DNA of 64,000 bases, taken from assembly GCF_015706575.1 (NCBI RefSeq), contig NW_024037059.1, positions 29,088,129 through 29,152,128 on the forward strand, read 5' to 3'. The stretch's first letter is position 1; every line of letters begins with the position of its first letter. This stretch comes from Patiria miniata. Lineage: Eukaryota > Echinodermata > Asteroidea > Valvatida > Asterinidae. This document shows positions 44,601 to 54,930 of the stretch, piece by piece. Under the pieces are notes generated by a model. The model saw only the letters and a list, made by a program, of their open reading frames with translations, was not told the origin of the DNA and made no database searches. The position numbers and the translations under genes were made by a program.

Positions 44601-47600
44601 CCTCCAAAACCGCCAGGAGGATTTTGGAGGAGTGAGGTGGGTTAGGGTTAAGGGTATTGTACAGTTTTATAACCAGCCACATACGGGACCAAATATATTG
44701 GACTGGTATGTGTGTAGATACATACACTCTCTCTGCATGAAAAACTAGAATAAACTGCCAAAAGGGGACAAATAAAAAGCAACAAGGCTGCACAAAATAC
44801 CCATATCAACGTACACGTTGCGTACGGTGATGATACGTACGACGCTGGTATCCAATCTAAAGAGCATACCTATGATGTGGACAATGCGTCCCTGGTACTT
44901 ATTAAGACTGGGTTCCCACCTTATGTATGCATTATCAGCAGGAAACTAGATTTAACATCTAAGGCTCTTTTGCGCATGCTAAGTTACGTGTAGACGTGTA
45001 TGTAGTCTACACGACACAACAGTCTGTTCACGCCGTCCCATATGTTGCTACAAATGTACAGTTTTCTTAAGAAGGCCAAGAGTAGATGTATCATACTTAC
45101 AAAATGTCAAATTGTCCTGTCGACCATTGCATAGTGAAAAGTTCTCACGGGGCTGACTGATTTGATTAAACACCTTCTATCCACTTGAATGTAGCTGAAT
45201 GTTAGAGACTTACTGTGCTTTGTGTCATGTTTAGTACTAAGAATATGCCTGGTTTGTGTTTTTTTAAGGGTTTTTCCTCCTTTTTTTTGGGGGGGGGGTT
45301 GTTGTTTTGGGCATCAAATCCTAAGGAAATTGAGGTTACAAAATGCCTGGTTTGTGTTTTTTTCTGGGGGGTTTTCCTCCTTTTTTGGGTGGGGGTGGTG
45401 TTGTTTTTGGCATCAAATCCTAAGGAAATTGAGGTTATGTCTGCGATACTTGGCTACGGTAGCAGTTACATGCGTGTCTTGAGGAAGCGGCTTCAATCTC
45501 TTCCATAGGCGCATGTGTATTTTGGAAGCTACAGCCACTGATGTAATCTAAAAGTGGCACAATTGTAGCTTGTCTTTCTTGCAAAATGCTCAAAAAACTT
45601 TTACATTTTTGGATGATTAATGAAGCATCTTAGAAAGTTAGGGATGGAGATGCGCAGGCACCCCCCCAAAAAAAGTCAATATGAAGAGTTTTTTCCAAAA
45701 CGCGATAAAGCCATTTTGTTGGCTTATAAAATCCTGCTCTCTCCTGGTTGCCCAAAAACAGTTTCGACAGGTTTTATTTCTAGTTGAACACAATAAAGTG
45801 AAAAGGGAAGTTTATGAACAGAAATTTTTATGTGTGGCAAAAATGTGTGGCTGATTGTGGAGGCTCAAAGTCTTAGGCCGGACCTTGTGTTGTTTTTTTC
45901 AGCCGTGCATGAATTTAGGCCTAGATTACACTTGAACTCGTCCGCTCCAGGATGTCATTGGCACTGCCTCAATGTATTAACAGGGACTGCTGGAGGATTC
46001 TGAAGGATTGAGGCAGTGGGCATCCCTCCAAGGAATATAGTCAAGAAATTATGGGAGTTAGGGATAAAGATTCATATTAAACCGTTTAAATTTTTCACTT
46101 TTTGTCAAATGGATACACGTATGTTGTGTTTTGGAAATAACTCTTCATATGTTAATTCGGTGTTTGATTTGTTGTCCAGCGGAAAGTGAAGGTGATAATG
46201 AGGCAGAGGAGGAGGAAGCGGAAGACGATGAGGAAGACGCAGAAGAAGAAGAAGATGATGACGATGATGATGAGAGCGATTCAGAAGAAGATGAGGACGC
46301 CGAAGGAGGGGATGAACCGGATGATGATGAAGATGATGAGGATGAAGATGAAGATGAACAACAAGACGTCTTTGGACAAAAAGAAGAAGTAAGTGGAGTA
46401 GATTTGGGCAACCATGCAACAAAATCATCCAAGTCGACTTCTCATGAGTATTGTAGGATAGTGGTTTTTAATAACAAACCTATGCGATGTTGTGTAAGCT
46501 TTCCATTTATTGAACTAGGTTCGAGGGATGTATTTGTTCATCCGAAATAAAACATACATTAACCCTTACCTTCCCAAATCCATCAAACTTCATTCCCCCA
46601 TTTTGGGGATTTTGGTAGGCAAGCCATGAGTACCATCATAATCCACCTATAAAAGTGGTGGTCTTGTGGTGGATTTCAGCGGATTTGGTCCTAAAGCGTT
46701 ATGTGAAGCAGGGTCAGTGATGGATTTTGGCGGACTTGGTTCAGTACTTAGTAAAAGACACTACAGAGTTAGGGTTAAAGATATAGTTCATCATTGTGCA
46801 TTTTGTTCATTTGAAGCAACAAAAGTGTTCAAAATCTAATGAAGGATACTGAACAACTAACCTGATGAAGTTTCAGCTCAGCTTCAGCTGTATATTCAGA
46901 GAAAAAACAGCATTCTAGGATCTCAATTTCAAATCAAAAGTTGCTGAATCATGTTTTGAATTGCAGCTATATGCGATGTCGCGCACTGATCCGACGAATT
47001 ATAGCAACCGCACGCGCGTGTGCGTCGTGCCAATGCTTGCGCGCGCTTCGCCGAATAACAAAACGAACTACTAATTTAAATTTCCTACGGTGCGACTTCA
47101 GACGCACCGTTGGAAAGGCCTTCTTTCGTTGATTACTTCAAAATGACATTTTGCTAGAAAGAATAATTTCACCGGGAGTTTAGTCCACTTACTATCTTTC
47201 AACCAAGTATATTTTTTAACAATAATTATGCCAGTTACTTTTCGGATGGCTGCAAATGATGGACTATAGCTTTAGGGAGAGTTGGCACATAAGGGAGCGA
47301 AACCTTGTCATCAACTGTCAAATACGAACAGCCTCTAGGCCTCATCACAACCATGAATGCTGGCAGTAATTGCAGAATTATTTTGAATGATGTTGTTTTA
47401 ACTTTTTTTTTTTTTTTAAATAACATTTTAAAAACAGCCTGGAAGTGACAGTGGGTGTACTGCCGTCGTGGCCTTAATACGAGACAACCAAATCATCGTA
47501 GCCAATGCTGGAGACTCACGCTGCGTGTTATCAAAAGCCGGCGAAGCTGTAGATCTTTCCATCGACCACAAACCTGAGGATAAAATCGAAATCACGAGAA

Positions 47601-49641
47601 TAGAGAAAGCCGGCGGGAAAGTGACGCCAGACGGAAGAGTCAACGGCGGCCTCAATCTCTCAAGAGCCATAGGTAAGAGTTGCATTGATTTTATTCATGC
47701 ATTCCAGATGGCACTGAACCAAATTGAATTAACCACTTCGCGCCGGGATTATTTTTGCCGAAAGGCATGGGATTCATGATCGTGTGATTGTGGGTTCGAG
47801 CCCCGCCGTGGCCATGCGTGTTGTGCTCTTGAGTAAGGCGCTTTACCTCAATTACTCATCTCAACCCAGGTGTTAAGTAGGTACCGGCATTATTCAATGC
47901 TGGGAAGGTAACAGACTCGCTGTGGAGGAGGTGTGGCGATCCCTCACAGCAGCATATGAGTCTGGCCCAATCGCTAACGAAAGAGAGATGGGCACTCCGT
48001 TCCTGTAAACATAGGTTCATCCCCGAAACCTTTACCTTTGTATGAAAAATTGGTGCTGTTAAATCCTACTGTCATGACTGTCGTACATTTCCATCTCACA
48101 CAACCATGTTGCTTCTTGTTGTTGTTTGTTTGTTAACCAGGCGATCATTGTTACAAGTGCAACACAAACCTTCCACCAGAAGAGCAGATGATCTCTGCAT
48201 TCCCAGACATACAGACAGCTGAGCTGACCAAGGAACACGACATCATGGTTGTTGCTTGCGACGGTATTTGGTGGGTTGACCTTTTCATTCCAAAACCCCT
48301 AAAGTTCATGTCAGTGTGTTCCTGCCAAAAATCCAACAAATGGATTTCCCTCAGTTGAATCATGGAGAAAATGGATCAGAGAGATGGGCTTTGTACAAGA
48401 ATTGTTACGGCAGCCGTGTTGAAAAGTCAAAGTCATATGGGTGAACTCTGATTACTTGGATGCCATTTTGAAAATTTCCTGTAAATCGTTGCTTAACAAG
48501 GCTAACCTTGTCTCGTCTTGTTTAGTCAGTAAATTGATTTTCAATTGTCATTTTTCTCTCTGTTATCAAGGAATGTCATGACAAGCCAGGAGGTGATAGA
48601 ATTTGTCAGGGACAGAATAGCCAAGCAAAGCAGCGAGGGTAAACCCAAATTATCCGAAATATGCGAAGAGGTAAGAATTCATACTTTGTGTCTCCCCCCT
48701 CCCTTCCCCCATACCCCCCTCCTTCCCTCCCATCCTACCCCATCTCCTACTGCCTTCCCCCACCCCCGTCACTCTCCCACCCCTACCCCATAACCCATCC
48801 TCCACCCTGGCACCCACCCCACCTCTAGGTCCAGCAGAGTTTGTATTAACGAGAGTCGACTGTATGATATAATTATGTGATGAATACTTGTGTACCGTCC
48901 CTAACTCCTAGGTCAGGCCATTTTGCTGGATGTAGCCTCAATCCTGCAAAATCCTCCAATTGGTCTCATGGAAAAATAGCATATAGCCTCAATCCTGCCA
49001 ATTCCTCCATTATTTCTTGAATATGGTCCATGGAGGGGTGACCACTGCCTGAATCCTGCAAAATGATGTGGCAGTGTCTGTCAATATGTTGAGGCTTGGC
49101 CAGTGACACCCTGGAGCAGTACGAAGTATTCCAAGCATAATCCAGGCCTATATTTATGCATGGCTGAGCAAAAACAACACAAGGTCTGCCCAAGACCTTG
49201 ACAAAGTGCATCCTACGAAATCAGTAACGTCATGTAACCTCAATCCTCCAAATTCCTCCACTTTGGCAAAGACGATTTTGAAGGATTCAGGGCGGTTAGG
49301 CTTAAAGAATATTTTTGAATAGTCTTCATTCCAGAAAACCTTTGGCCCTTTCCCTTAAAACTTTTCAGCAAATTGAGGGACTTCATGTATATTTATGAAG
49401 ACGAAGATGATTGATGCATATTCATAAATTTAATATTGATGCATATTCATAACCACAGCTCTTCCACGTCTGCCTGGCGCCCGACACGAGCGGGGACGGC
49501 ACCGGCTGCGACAACATGACCTGCGTCATCGTTCAGTTCAACCACGACACGCCGGGCCAACCCCTAGCCGTCGGCGTCAAGCGAAAGGCCAGCGAGAGTA
49601 CGCCAACCGATGACGATGACAGTAAAAGGCACAAGGTCTGA
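38544..49641 (+). CDS. PPM1G: Protein phosphatase, Mg2+/Mn2+-dependent 1G (9 coding exons, 551 aa)
   Basis: Nuclear PP2C-family Ser/Thr phosphatase; in other animals it works on spliceosomal, histone-exchange and transcription-elongation factors. Joined exons: 38544-38654, 41827-41896, 42550-42738, 43738-44166, 46180-46388, 47438-47672, 48141-48270, 48571-48670, 49459-49641; all GT-AG, phases agree. Order: [10 protein letters not shown] start (human MGAYLSQPNT); [15 protein letters not shown]; metal site YDGHGG; a linker and acidic insert of about 200 residues (210-336) splitting the catalytic domain, as only PPM1G has; [44 protein letters not shown]; metal-site [20 protein letters not shown]. 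It ends with a basic bipartite nuclear signal (KRKA...SKRHK). Length is near human PPM1G (546 aa). AATAAA at 49809 and 50516 are candidate poly(A) signals. Followed in the same direction by NRBP1. Confidence 0.95.
38904..39368. mobile_element. 465-bp near-perfect palindromic element with 9-bp target duplication
   Basis: Ends TAGCCCCATA...TATGGGGCTA; directly flanked by TCATTTGGC on both sides (38895-38903 and 39369-39377). The two arms, about 215 bases each, are nearly identical inverted copies around a centre near 39135. Differences are a few single bases. A 9-bp duplication suggests a Mutator-like or similar transposase. Lies in intron 1 of PPM1G. Confidence 0.93.
40261..40810. mobile_element. 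Inverted-repeat element with ATATTTTGCCGG ends and tRNA-like core
   Basis: Ends ATATTTTGCCGGAAACGGCA and CCGGCAAAATAT. GTTAGTTTGCCG occurs near both ends (40299 and 40779). The interior (40440-40680) shares GACTTTATTTCCCTTTTAAA and AATCCTCCAGAGCC with the insert at 33420-33790. On the minus strand it has a tRNA-like stretch (TGGTGTAGTGGTTAAG and GTTTGATTCC). Lies in intron 1 of PPM1G. Confidence 0.7.
40980..41331. mobile_element. TTAACCCTAACC-ended element (copy 1, 352 bp)
   Basis: Starts TTAACCCTAACC and ends GGTTAGGGTTAA. TTAA flanks plus CCCT-starting ends resemble piggyBac-type insertions. Inside are repeats of CATCCTCAATCCTCCAAAATCCTC and a final hairpin (CCTCCAAAACCGCCAGGAGG). Nearly identical to 44222-44651. 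Lies in intron 1 of PPM1G. Confidence 0.85.
41827..41896 (+). CDS. PPM1G: PPM1G coding exon 2: metal-site DGHGG
   Basis: A 70-base exon encoding [20 protein letters not shown] and GHG. Asp of ME-D (split across the intron junction) and of YDGHGG bind the catalytic metals in PP2C enzymes. Confidence 0.95.
42029..42260. repeat. TTAACCCTAACC-related repeat, diverged
   Basis: Begins ATTAACCCTAACCTTCCC, has CCTCCAAAATCCTC and its complement, then CTTGGGCTGGACCGTGTGTTG and TTTAGGCCTAGATTA. Those last words recur at 45845-46065 and inverted at 48920-49310. Lies in intron 2 of PPM1G. Confidence 0.6.
42451..42498. repeat. Perfect 21-bp hairpin just before PPM1G exon 3
   Basis: Arms AAATCTGTGTCAAGGTCTTGG (21 bases each, shown here once; the other is its exact complement) with a 6-base loop. 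CAAGGTCTTGGGCTGGACC also occurs at about 42138. Confidence 0.9.
42550..42738 (+). CDS. PPM1G: PPM1G coding exon 3
   Basis: Encodes [19 protein letters not shown] to [10 protein letters not shown]; matches the EVALYCAKYLPD and KALEDAF...IAG regions of vertebrate PPM1G. Confidence 0.95.
43575..43711 (-). repeat. tRNA-derived SINE, minus orientation
   Basis: Complement shows GTGGCCTAGTGGTTAGGG, GATCAGAGGGTCAGGGG, TTCGAATC and TGTGTCCTTGGGCAAGCC. It ends 27 bases before PPM1G exon 4. Confidence 0.85.
43738..44166 (+). CDS. PPM1G: PPM1G coding exon 4: linker into acidic insert
   Basis: Encodes [20 protein letters not shown] then LLARYSYHP (vertebrate EEATMTIEELLTRYG), followed by a charged, low-complexity linker unlike vertebrate sequence. 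This is the rapidly changing part of the family. Confidence 0.9.
44222..44651. mobile_element. TTAACCCTAACC-ended element (copy 2, 430 bp)
   Basis: Same ends and nearly the same interior as 40980-41331, with about 78 extra bases near the left end (a further partly diverged unit). It lies in intron 4, only 3.2 kb from copy 1. The closeness of the match suggests recent activity or gene conversion. Confidence 0.85.
45243..45440. repeat. Tandem duplication of ~98 bp
   Basis: Two units starting at ATGCCTGGTTTGTGTTTTTT (about 45245 and 45343) with poly-G runs and GGCATCAAATCCTAAGGAAA. Lies in intron 4 of PPM1G. Confidence 0.85.
45845..46065. repeat. Repeat related to 42100-42260
   Basis: Contains AATGTGTGGCTGATT, GTGTTGTTTTTTTCAGCC, TTTAGGCCTAGATTACACTT and CTCCAGGATGTCA, shared with 42100-42260, and complement words at 48920-49310. 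Confidence 0.6.
46180..46388 (+). CDS. PPM1G: PPM1G coding exon 5: acidic box
   Basis: Encodes about 70 residues that are almost entirely Glu and Asp ([11 protein letters not shown]..., DDDDDDES...), ending [10 protein letters not shown]. Phase and position match the acidic domain of PPM1G. The complementary Ser-rich open frame is not a gene. Confidence 0.93.
46559..46778. mobile_element. TTAACCCT-ended element, diverged (220 bp)
   Basis: Left end TTAACCCTTACCTTCCC, right end GAGTTAGGGTTAA. Internal GTGGATTTCAGCGGATTTGG. Its right TTAA is also the left TTAA of the next element. Confidence 0.65.
46775..47275 (+). mobile_element. TTAA-type short element, family B (copy 3)
   Basis: TTAAAGATATAGTTCATCA on the left, AATGATGGACTATAGCTTTA on the right. 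Full-length relative of 12385, 23340 and 52430. Ends about 160 bases before PPM1G exon 6. Confidence 0.75.
47438..47672 (+). CDS. PPM1G: PPM1G coding exon 6: core of catalytic domain
   Basis: Encodes [52 protein letters not shown] and [14 protein letters not shown], all strongly conserved with vertebrate PPM1G. Confidence 0.97.
47768..48035 (+). repeat. Second tRNA-derived SINE type
   Basis: Has GATTGTGGGTTCGAGCCCCG (B box), TGTGCTCTTGAGTAAGGCGC, GTTAAGTAGGTACCGGCA and a GCAGCATATGAG stretch. Different from the GATCAGAGGGTCAGG SINE. Lies in intron 6 of PPM1G. Confidence 0.7.
48141..48270 (+). CDS. PPM1G: PPM1G coding exon 7
   Basis: Encodes [20 protein letters not shown] to VVACDGIW; matches [15 protein letters not shown] and the metal-site DGIW. 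Donor is GTGGGT. Confidence 0.95.
48571..48670 (+). CDS. PPM1G: PPM1G coding exon 8
   Basis: Encodes [20 protein letters not shown] to LSEICEE after TTATCAAG; conserved with vertebrate NVMSSQEVVDF. Confidence 0.93.
48690..48830. repeat. C-rich pyrimidine tract
   Basis: CCCCCTCCCTTCCCCC-type low complexity, 20 bases after the exon 8 donor. Confidence 0.85.
48920..49310 (-). repeat. AATCCTCCAAAATCC-family repeat, minus orientation
   Basis: Complement of the 42029 type: GCCTCAATCCTGCAAAATCC, TTATGCATGGCTGAGC, CAAGACCTTGACAAAGTGCA and an end GGCGGTTAGGCTTAA. Lies in intron 8 of PPM1G. Confidence 0.6.
49459..49641 (+). CDS. PPM1G: PPM1G coding exon 9: last metal-site motif and nuclear signal
   Basis: Encodes [27 protein letters not shown] and a basic tail with KRKASES and SKRHKV before TGA. 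DNMT carries the last conserved metal-binding Asp. Confidence 0.95.
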   Translation, partial: LFHVCLAPDTSGDGTGCDNMTCVIVQFNHDTPGQPLAVGVKRKASESTPTDDDDSKRHKV

Positions 49642-51515
49642 TTCCGGACTCGTCTTTCCACTTCACACTTGTATACACTCCTACAGTGGCCATCTTTGAG
49701 TAGTACCCAACCAACAAGGTGCTAACTCTATATGAAGTGTTCCACCATGACATGGGTGCCAGACTATTTTAAACCAGCCTCTCTTAGGGTTTGGCTTGCA
49801 TGTGGGGGAATAAATCCAAGATGGCTGCTTGGTTACAGAAATACTTTAAGGGAAAAACAAAGGGGAGTTTTAGTGTTCTCTTTACATATTCATGCATCTT
49901 CCCATCGACACAAACCCATATTTCTCAGGGGATATGTAAATAACGAGAAAAAAAAAGCTGCATTTCTCATTGGAAATACTAGATTTTGACACGTGAGTAA
50001 TATTTTGTACAAAGCATTCCTGGGTTTTTTTTTAAACTGAACTCAACTCTGTTACCATAGTGAAGATTTAAAAGCATCTCAATGGTTTAGCTGTGAAGTC
50101 GGCGGTCATTTTCCTTGGAACCAAGTCGATATAAAGAGGGCTATGAGTAAATTGTTCAAGAATTCGGTCTTCGTGAGTATAGGTATTCTTTATACTGGTA
50201 AAGTGAAGGTTCTGGCAAATTCAGACAACTGGGCAGAGGTCGAAATGAGGGTTTGCGGGTATTAGGAATGAGAACAAAATTCTTCTTACAATACTGTTGT
50301 TGCACTTCAGTCGGACATTCTGTTTAACCCTAACATGGATGTTAAAAGTTCGCACTTGCCGACATGACCAAAAAGGACTGAGAAAAGGGCCTTTAAAGTT
50401 CCGCTTTGTAGTCGTACGAATGAAAGATGCCAATTGTTTTCCTTATTCAATTTATTTCTTTAAAATGTGTAGTGAACATATTGAAGATTACAACTATGAC
50501 AAAATCTGAAACTAAAATAAAAATCACCGCTATTTGGTTTGTTTTTTTCATTTTTCTCCACTGACCTGTGCCCAGTTCGGTCTCATTTTGCTGGAATGCT
50601 GGAATATTTCTTTCATCTGCAGCGCTGTGAATTTGTGTCTTGGTTGTGTTAAGCATCAAGGTTTAAATTTAAACAAAATAGCGTTAAGTTTACTTTGATG
50701 TTGAAGATGGTGGCGTTGTCCTCAATGTGGAGTGAAATTGTGCGATCAATGCGATACACATTGCGATTCATAAATTTCACTACTCCACATGCATTTTAGC
50801 TTTTCGGAAGTGAGAGGTCAATTTTTGGCACGATATTTCTCTTTCACGTCGGGCGATTTTTCAGTTTCAAAATTGAGATGCTAGTAACAATTGTACAAAG
50901 GCCTTACTCGAGGTAATGTTCTTAAGAAATTAATGTACCAGATATAATTGCAAATTTTAGAATTTTGTGCACATTTATTTTCATATTCACGGTTCCGGAA
51001 GCAGCAATGAAGGTGAACTTTCAGGCTCTATTCAAGTCCTAACGCAAGTTTTGTCATTTTCAAATACAGACCCACGAAATTTCCAATGGCCCAGTATTTT
51101 AAGACCGAGTGTGGCGATTATTTCATATAATTTATTTGAATATATTTGCTCCAGAAATATCCCATTCATTACAACAGTTTGTTAACTTAACTTGAATCTA
51201 AAAAAATTTAAAAATTGTAGAAACGTGCAAACTTGCGTCGATATGTGCTGATACACATATGTTTATACATGTACCAACAAAATGACATCCTCGACAAAAT
51301 AGCGCCCTCTTCGTGACAAAATGACGTTGTGGTGGCGCCCTCTGTCATTCTTGAATGAGGCCGATGTTTCCCCATATTGTTTTATATTTATGCTTATTGT
51401 CGAGTCACCAATTGTTATCAGTGTGACTGGTACATGTAACTGTTTTGTAAGGTTTTTTTTTTGCAAGGGGTAAAATTTTGTATTTCGTATAAATCATCAC
51501 CACAGCATTTCTGAT
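49642..51515. other. PPM1G 3' untranslated and intergenic sequence
   Basis: AATAAA hexamers at 49809 (168 bases after the stop) and 50516 mark possible 3' ends. No further gene recognised; open frames are short and unremarkable. Confidence 0.5.
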
Positions 51516-52038
51516 TTAAAGGTAATATGCAACATTTGCAAACATCCAAAAACCAAACTACCAAATTATTATGAAATACCTTCCTTGACTAAGTAAAAAT
51601 GCATCCTGTGAAATCATGGCACCTGGTGTGTTGTCATTTTCAAGAACAGTGGAATTTTTGTATCAATTTCCAACAGTGGTCAGCCGACCATCCTTGGAAA
51701 AAAGTGACCTTTTTGTGACTTTTCTTCAAATACTGCCCCCAATTTCCAAATTTATTCAGTCCACATTTTGTTTGCAATTGGTTACACATCCATGAATGGG
51801 TGCAAGCCAGCTAGTCTGGTTCCCTGACCTGACAATCCCCTGACGTCTATAAATTGCTCTGTTTCGTCTGAAGTAGGGTCAGGGATCCAGACTACAAGAA
51901 CAGCATTTTTTTTTGGTTTTCCAGCATCTATGAACACAAAACTTTAAACAGGTCGGTGTAACAATAATTGCTTTAGAATACTAAATCCATCCATTTCTGA
52001 AAAGTACAGCAAAAGCAAATCTTGTATATTACCTTTAA
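51516..52038 (+). mobile_element. TTAA-type short element, family A (copy 2)
   Basis: TTAAAGGTAATATGCAACATT on the left, AATCTTGTATATTACCTTTAA on the right. The internal palindrome is degraded (CAGTGGTCAGCCGACCATCC). Confidence 0.85.
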
Positions 52039-52429
52039 GCCTTGCGGAGTTGTTTCACACAAAATCCGCTGAAATATTCGTTTTCATCAGTTTTTCTTGA
52101 AATTTTCTTTGCTGTTTTTAGATTTTTCTTCGGTGTAATTTTGTATTCAAAACTGGATTTTTTTGTTTAGTTTGGGAAAATAGTTTGTTTTGTGTGACCA
52201 TTTTCAATTAAATTTTGGCAAAATCTGAACTTTGTCCTGTATTGTAGGATTAAATTATGTCAGATATGCAGGCTCACATGTATGCCAAAATTATTTCTCA
52301 ATGGACCTTTGCATAACCATTGCAGTTAAATGTACATGCTCATGAACTTCTGACATGTCCTTTCTGGGGTCTCATGGAGTTGCTGCACAGCGCCCTCTAT
52401 TGTCTAAAGCTGCACAGGGATAACCTTCA

Positions 52430-52826
52430 TTAAAGGTGTATATAGGATCATTTTGCATTTATCCGAAAAGTAACCTACCAAATTATTATCGAAAAAGCTT
52501 TTTTGGATTAAAGATCGTACTAGTACTAAACACCCCTGAAATTATTCCGTCTGGCTTGCTGTCATTTAGAAGAATTTTCAAGAAATGTTGGTGATTTCCA
52601 ACGATCAGTCAGGCGACTGACCTTTGGAAAAATAGAGCATTGCAAAAGAGTATTTCTTGATCGAAAGGTTGTGCGTGTTTTTTTACTGTTTTATTTTAAA
52701 GTGTGCTATCCACTGAGCTGAAACTTCAACAGGTTAGGTTTTGACCATTCTTTAGATTTTGAGTGGTGTTATTATTGGAAACGAACAAAATGTACGAAAA
52801 GCAAATGATCCTATATATGCCTTTAA
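52430..52826 (-). mobile_element. TTAA-type short element, family B (copy 4)
   Basis: TTAAAGGTGTATATAGGATC and GATCCTATATATGCCTTTAA ends form a near-perfect inverted repeat; core AAACTTCAACAGGTTAG in opposite sense to the other copies. Confidence 0.8.
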
Positions 52827-53982
52827 AATAGTCAAGATTGAGTGCATCAGCAATAAATTAAAACAGGGGTGTCATTCAATTAAAAAAAAAAAATCTGTGT
52901 TATTTTTGTCCTGCAACACACTCCATGTTATACATTGCTTTGTTCTTAGTGCAGATAAGGGATTTGTTATTAGTGTGAACATTCACAGTATAGTTATTGA
53001 TGGTTTGCATGTAATTAATGCTGCAGCCATCGTTGTGGCCGTTTTGAAAATATATTTTATAATACTTGAGAGACCCTTCTTTTTCATTGTTATCAATTGA
53101 ATCAAAATTCTTTTCCAATAAAATGTTTTACAAGTCTCTGGGAGACTCTGCAGTTGAAATGATGTCTTCAATTTTGTGTTACCAGTTCTGTAGTTTTGTC
53201 GTCAATTTTTTGTTCAATGTTTTCGTCAAGATATGAAAATCCTAAATATTTTCTGACAAATTTCATTACTTACATGTACCGTGTGTTCTAGCCATATTGT
53301 GCCAGTTTTATAGCAAAAGCTTGGCTATGTTTTTAGGGTGTCGAAATATTTGGTTGGCACGTTAAAATTGTGAAATTGAAAATATTAGTTCCCCACACCG
53401 TTTGTGGATATGTCCCCCGCCCCACCCCACCCTGGAAAAATCCTCAGAAACTGCGCTGTTGAGAAGGTTTGTTTACATGTTTTTAGTAGATTGGTTGTCT
53501 AAATGGCGCCCTCAATATCGCTTACTATATTTATAGCCAATGACATCATCCTTTAAAGTGAGACTAACAAAATATAACTCCTTTGCTTTTCACTGCTGTT
53601 TCTTTTAACCAAGGACAGTCTGTTATAGAACTATTGCGATGTATCTTTAGCAAGTCATTATGTTTTTTAATGACAAAAAGGAGAAAACATGTTACTAATT
53701 GAAAGAAAATGATGTCTCACGTTATTTGGAAAATGAATAACGATGCGTTGGAGTCTACGAAGAACCAGGTCAAAGGTGAACAGTATTTCTCAATTTGGCG
53801 GGTTCCCACATCCTCCCAGGATGTTTGTCGTTGAAAAGCATATGTCTCGTGGCCAGCCGGGTACCACTCCTTATTTGTGCCACACTTTTTTGGTGGAACT
53901 CTCTTGTTTCGGAGTATGCCCGCTCTTGGAAGACACAAAATAACGGATTTTCGCCAGTTTTGTTCCCAAAATCTGGTTGAAA

Positions 53983-54108
53983 ATGCCTACCAATGGGGCT
54001 GCAGACGAGCGGGCCGAAGATCTACATGACAGCTGTGACGATAGCGAAGACGAACAAGAAATACTGGAAGAAAGTCCGTGCGGTCGGTGGCAAAAACGAA
54101 GAGTAAAG
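53983..54108 (+). CDS. NRBP1: NRBP1 first coding exon (nuclear receptor-binding protein, pseudokinase), partial
   Basis: 42 codons from ATG to the donor GTGCGT. The first half is acidic (EDLHDSCDDSEDEQE) and the exon ends EILEESPCGRWQKRR, which matches human NRBP1 (SEILEESPCGRWQKRRE) almost residue for residue at the same place, just before the kinase-like domain. NRBP1 is a cytoplasmic pseudokinase adaptor linked to Rac, ER-Golgi traffic and protein turnover in other animals. The kinase-like domain exons are not found in the remaining 9.9 kb and must lie to the right. The start is the only in-frame ATG near; human has a longer Ser-rich head. It lies 4.3 kb downstream of the PPM1G stop, in the same direction. 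Confidence 0.85.
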
Positions 54109-54439
54109 GTGCGTGCATACGATTTGTGTACAAATGCACACGTTTAGTTGGCCGAATCCCCAGTTGGCCATACGTTTCCAAGTGGCGGGGTATTCTGCAA
54201 TTACTCCCGTTGTTCTTGTACGTTTTTTTTTATGGAGAAATATCTAGACTATGAAGTGTGGTTGTTCGTAGGATCCATTAAAGCATGTTAAGATTTTTTT
54301 TCTCTGCGAAATGAATGTGAGTGGTTTGAAGTTTTATAAAATTTCTCATTTTAATTCAGTGACCATCATGACCATGGTGACTGTAAATAATTAAAAAAAT
54401 CACACAAACTGTAGCCGTGTGTAGGCCTATACAAAAATT

Positions 54440-54930
54440 ATGCGATTGTGTAGTTAAGGGCCCCTCTTCAGTTTTGATCAAATTAGAGTGAAGTTGCTTT
54501 TTATCATTCCAAAATGACCTTTTCAACCTAATGCATACTTTTCTTTTTTGTTATTTAAGAACAGTTTCGTGCGGTAGAAAATGCAATGTTTTTACGCATC
54601 TTAAGATTAGTGCCATGAGAATCAACACGATTTGTGTGTGTTCACTGTGCGTTGTGGTGATCGCTAAATTTTTCTTGCATTTGGTTTTGTCATCTTCATC
54701 GTTGCTTTACCCCAAAATGCCCCTCAAAATTTTTTAAAAACCTCCAACCTTCATCTGCATGAATGAGTATGACCATGCAAATGCATGCATGATGCATGCC
54801 ATGATGACATACCTGTTAGGGAGTGTTGGTATGTAAATGTCGCTAACCAGTCTGGTAAAAGTTTACAATATAAACCTGAGCGTGGATTTTTGTTCCCTTA
54901 TGCTTGGGAACAGGGCCCTACACTACACAA
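54440..54930. mobile_element. Inverted-repeat element, second copy of the GTGTAGTG...GGGCCC type
   Basis: Left ATTGTGTAGTTAAGGGCCCC, right GGGAACAGGGCCCTACACTA; opposite orientation to 5916-6419. Lies at the start of NRBP1 intron 1. Confidence 0.6.

Noticed and set aside
46145..46432. Ser-rich minus-strand frame and His/Leu-rich frame opposite the acidic exon
   Set aside because: They are complements of the Glu/Asp codons of PPM1G exon 5, which has conserved family position and splice sites.
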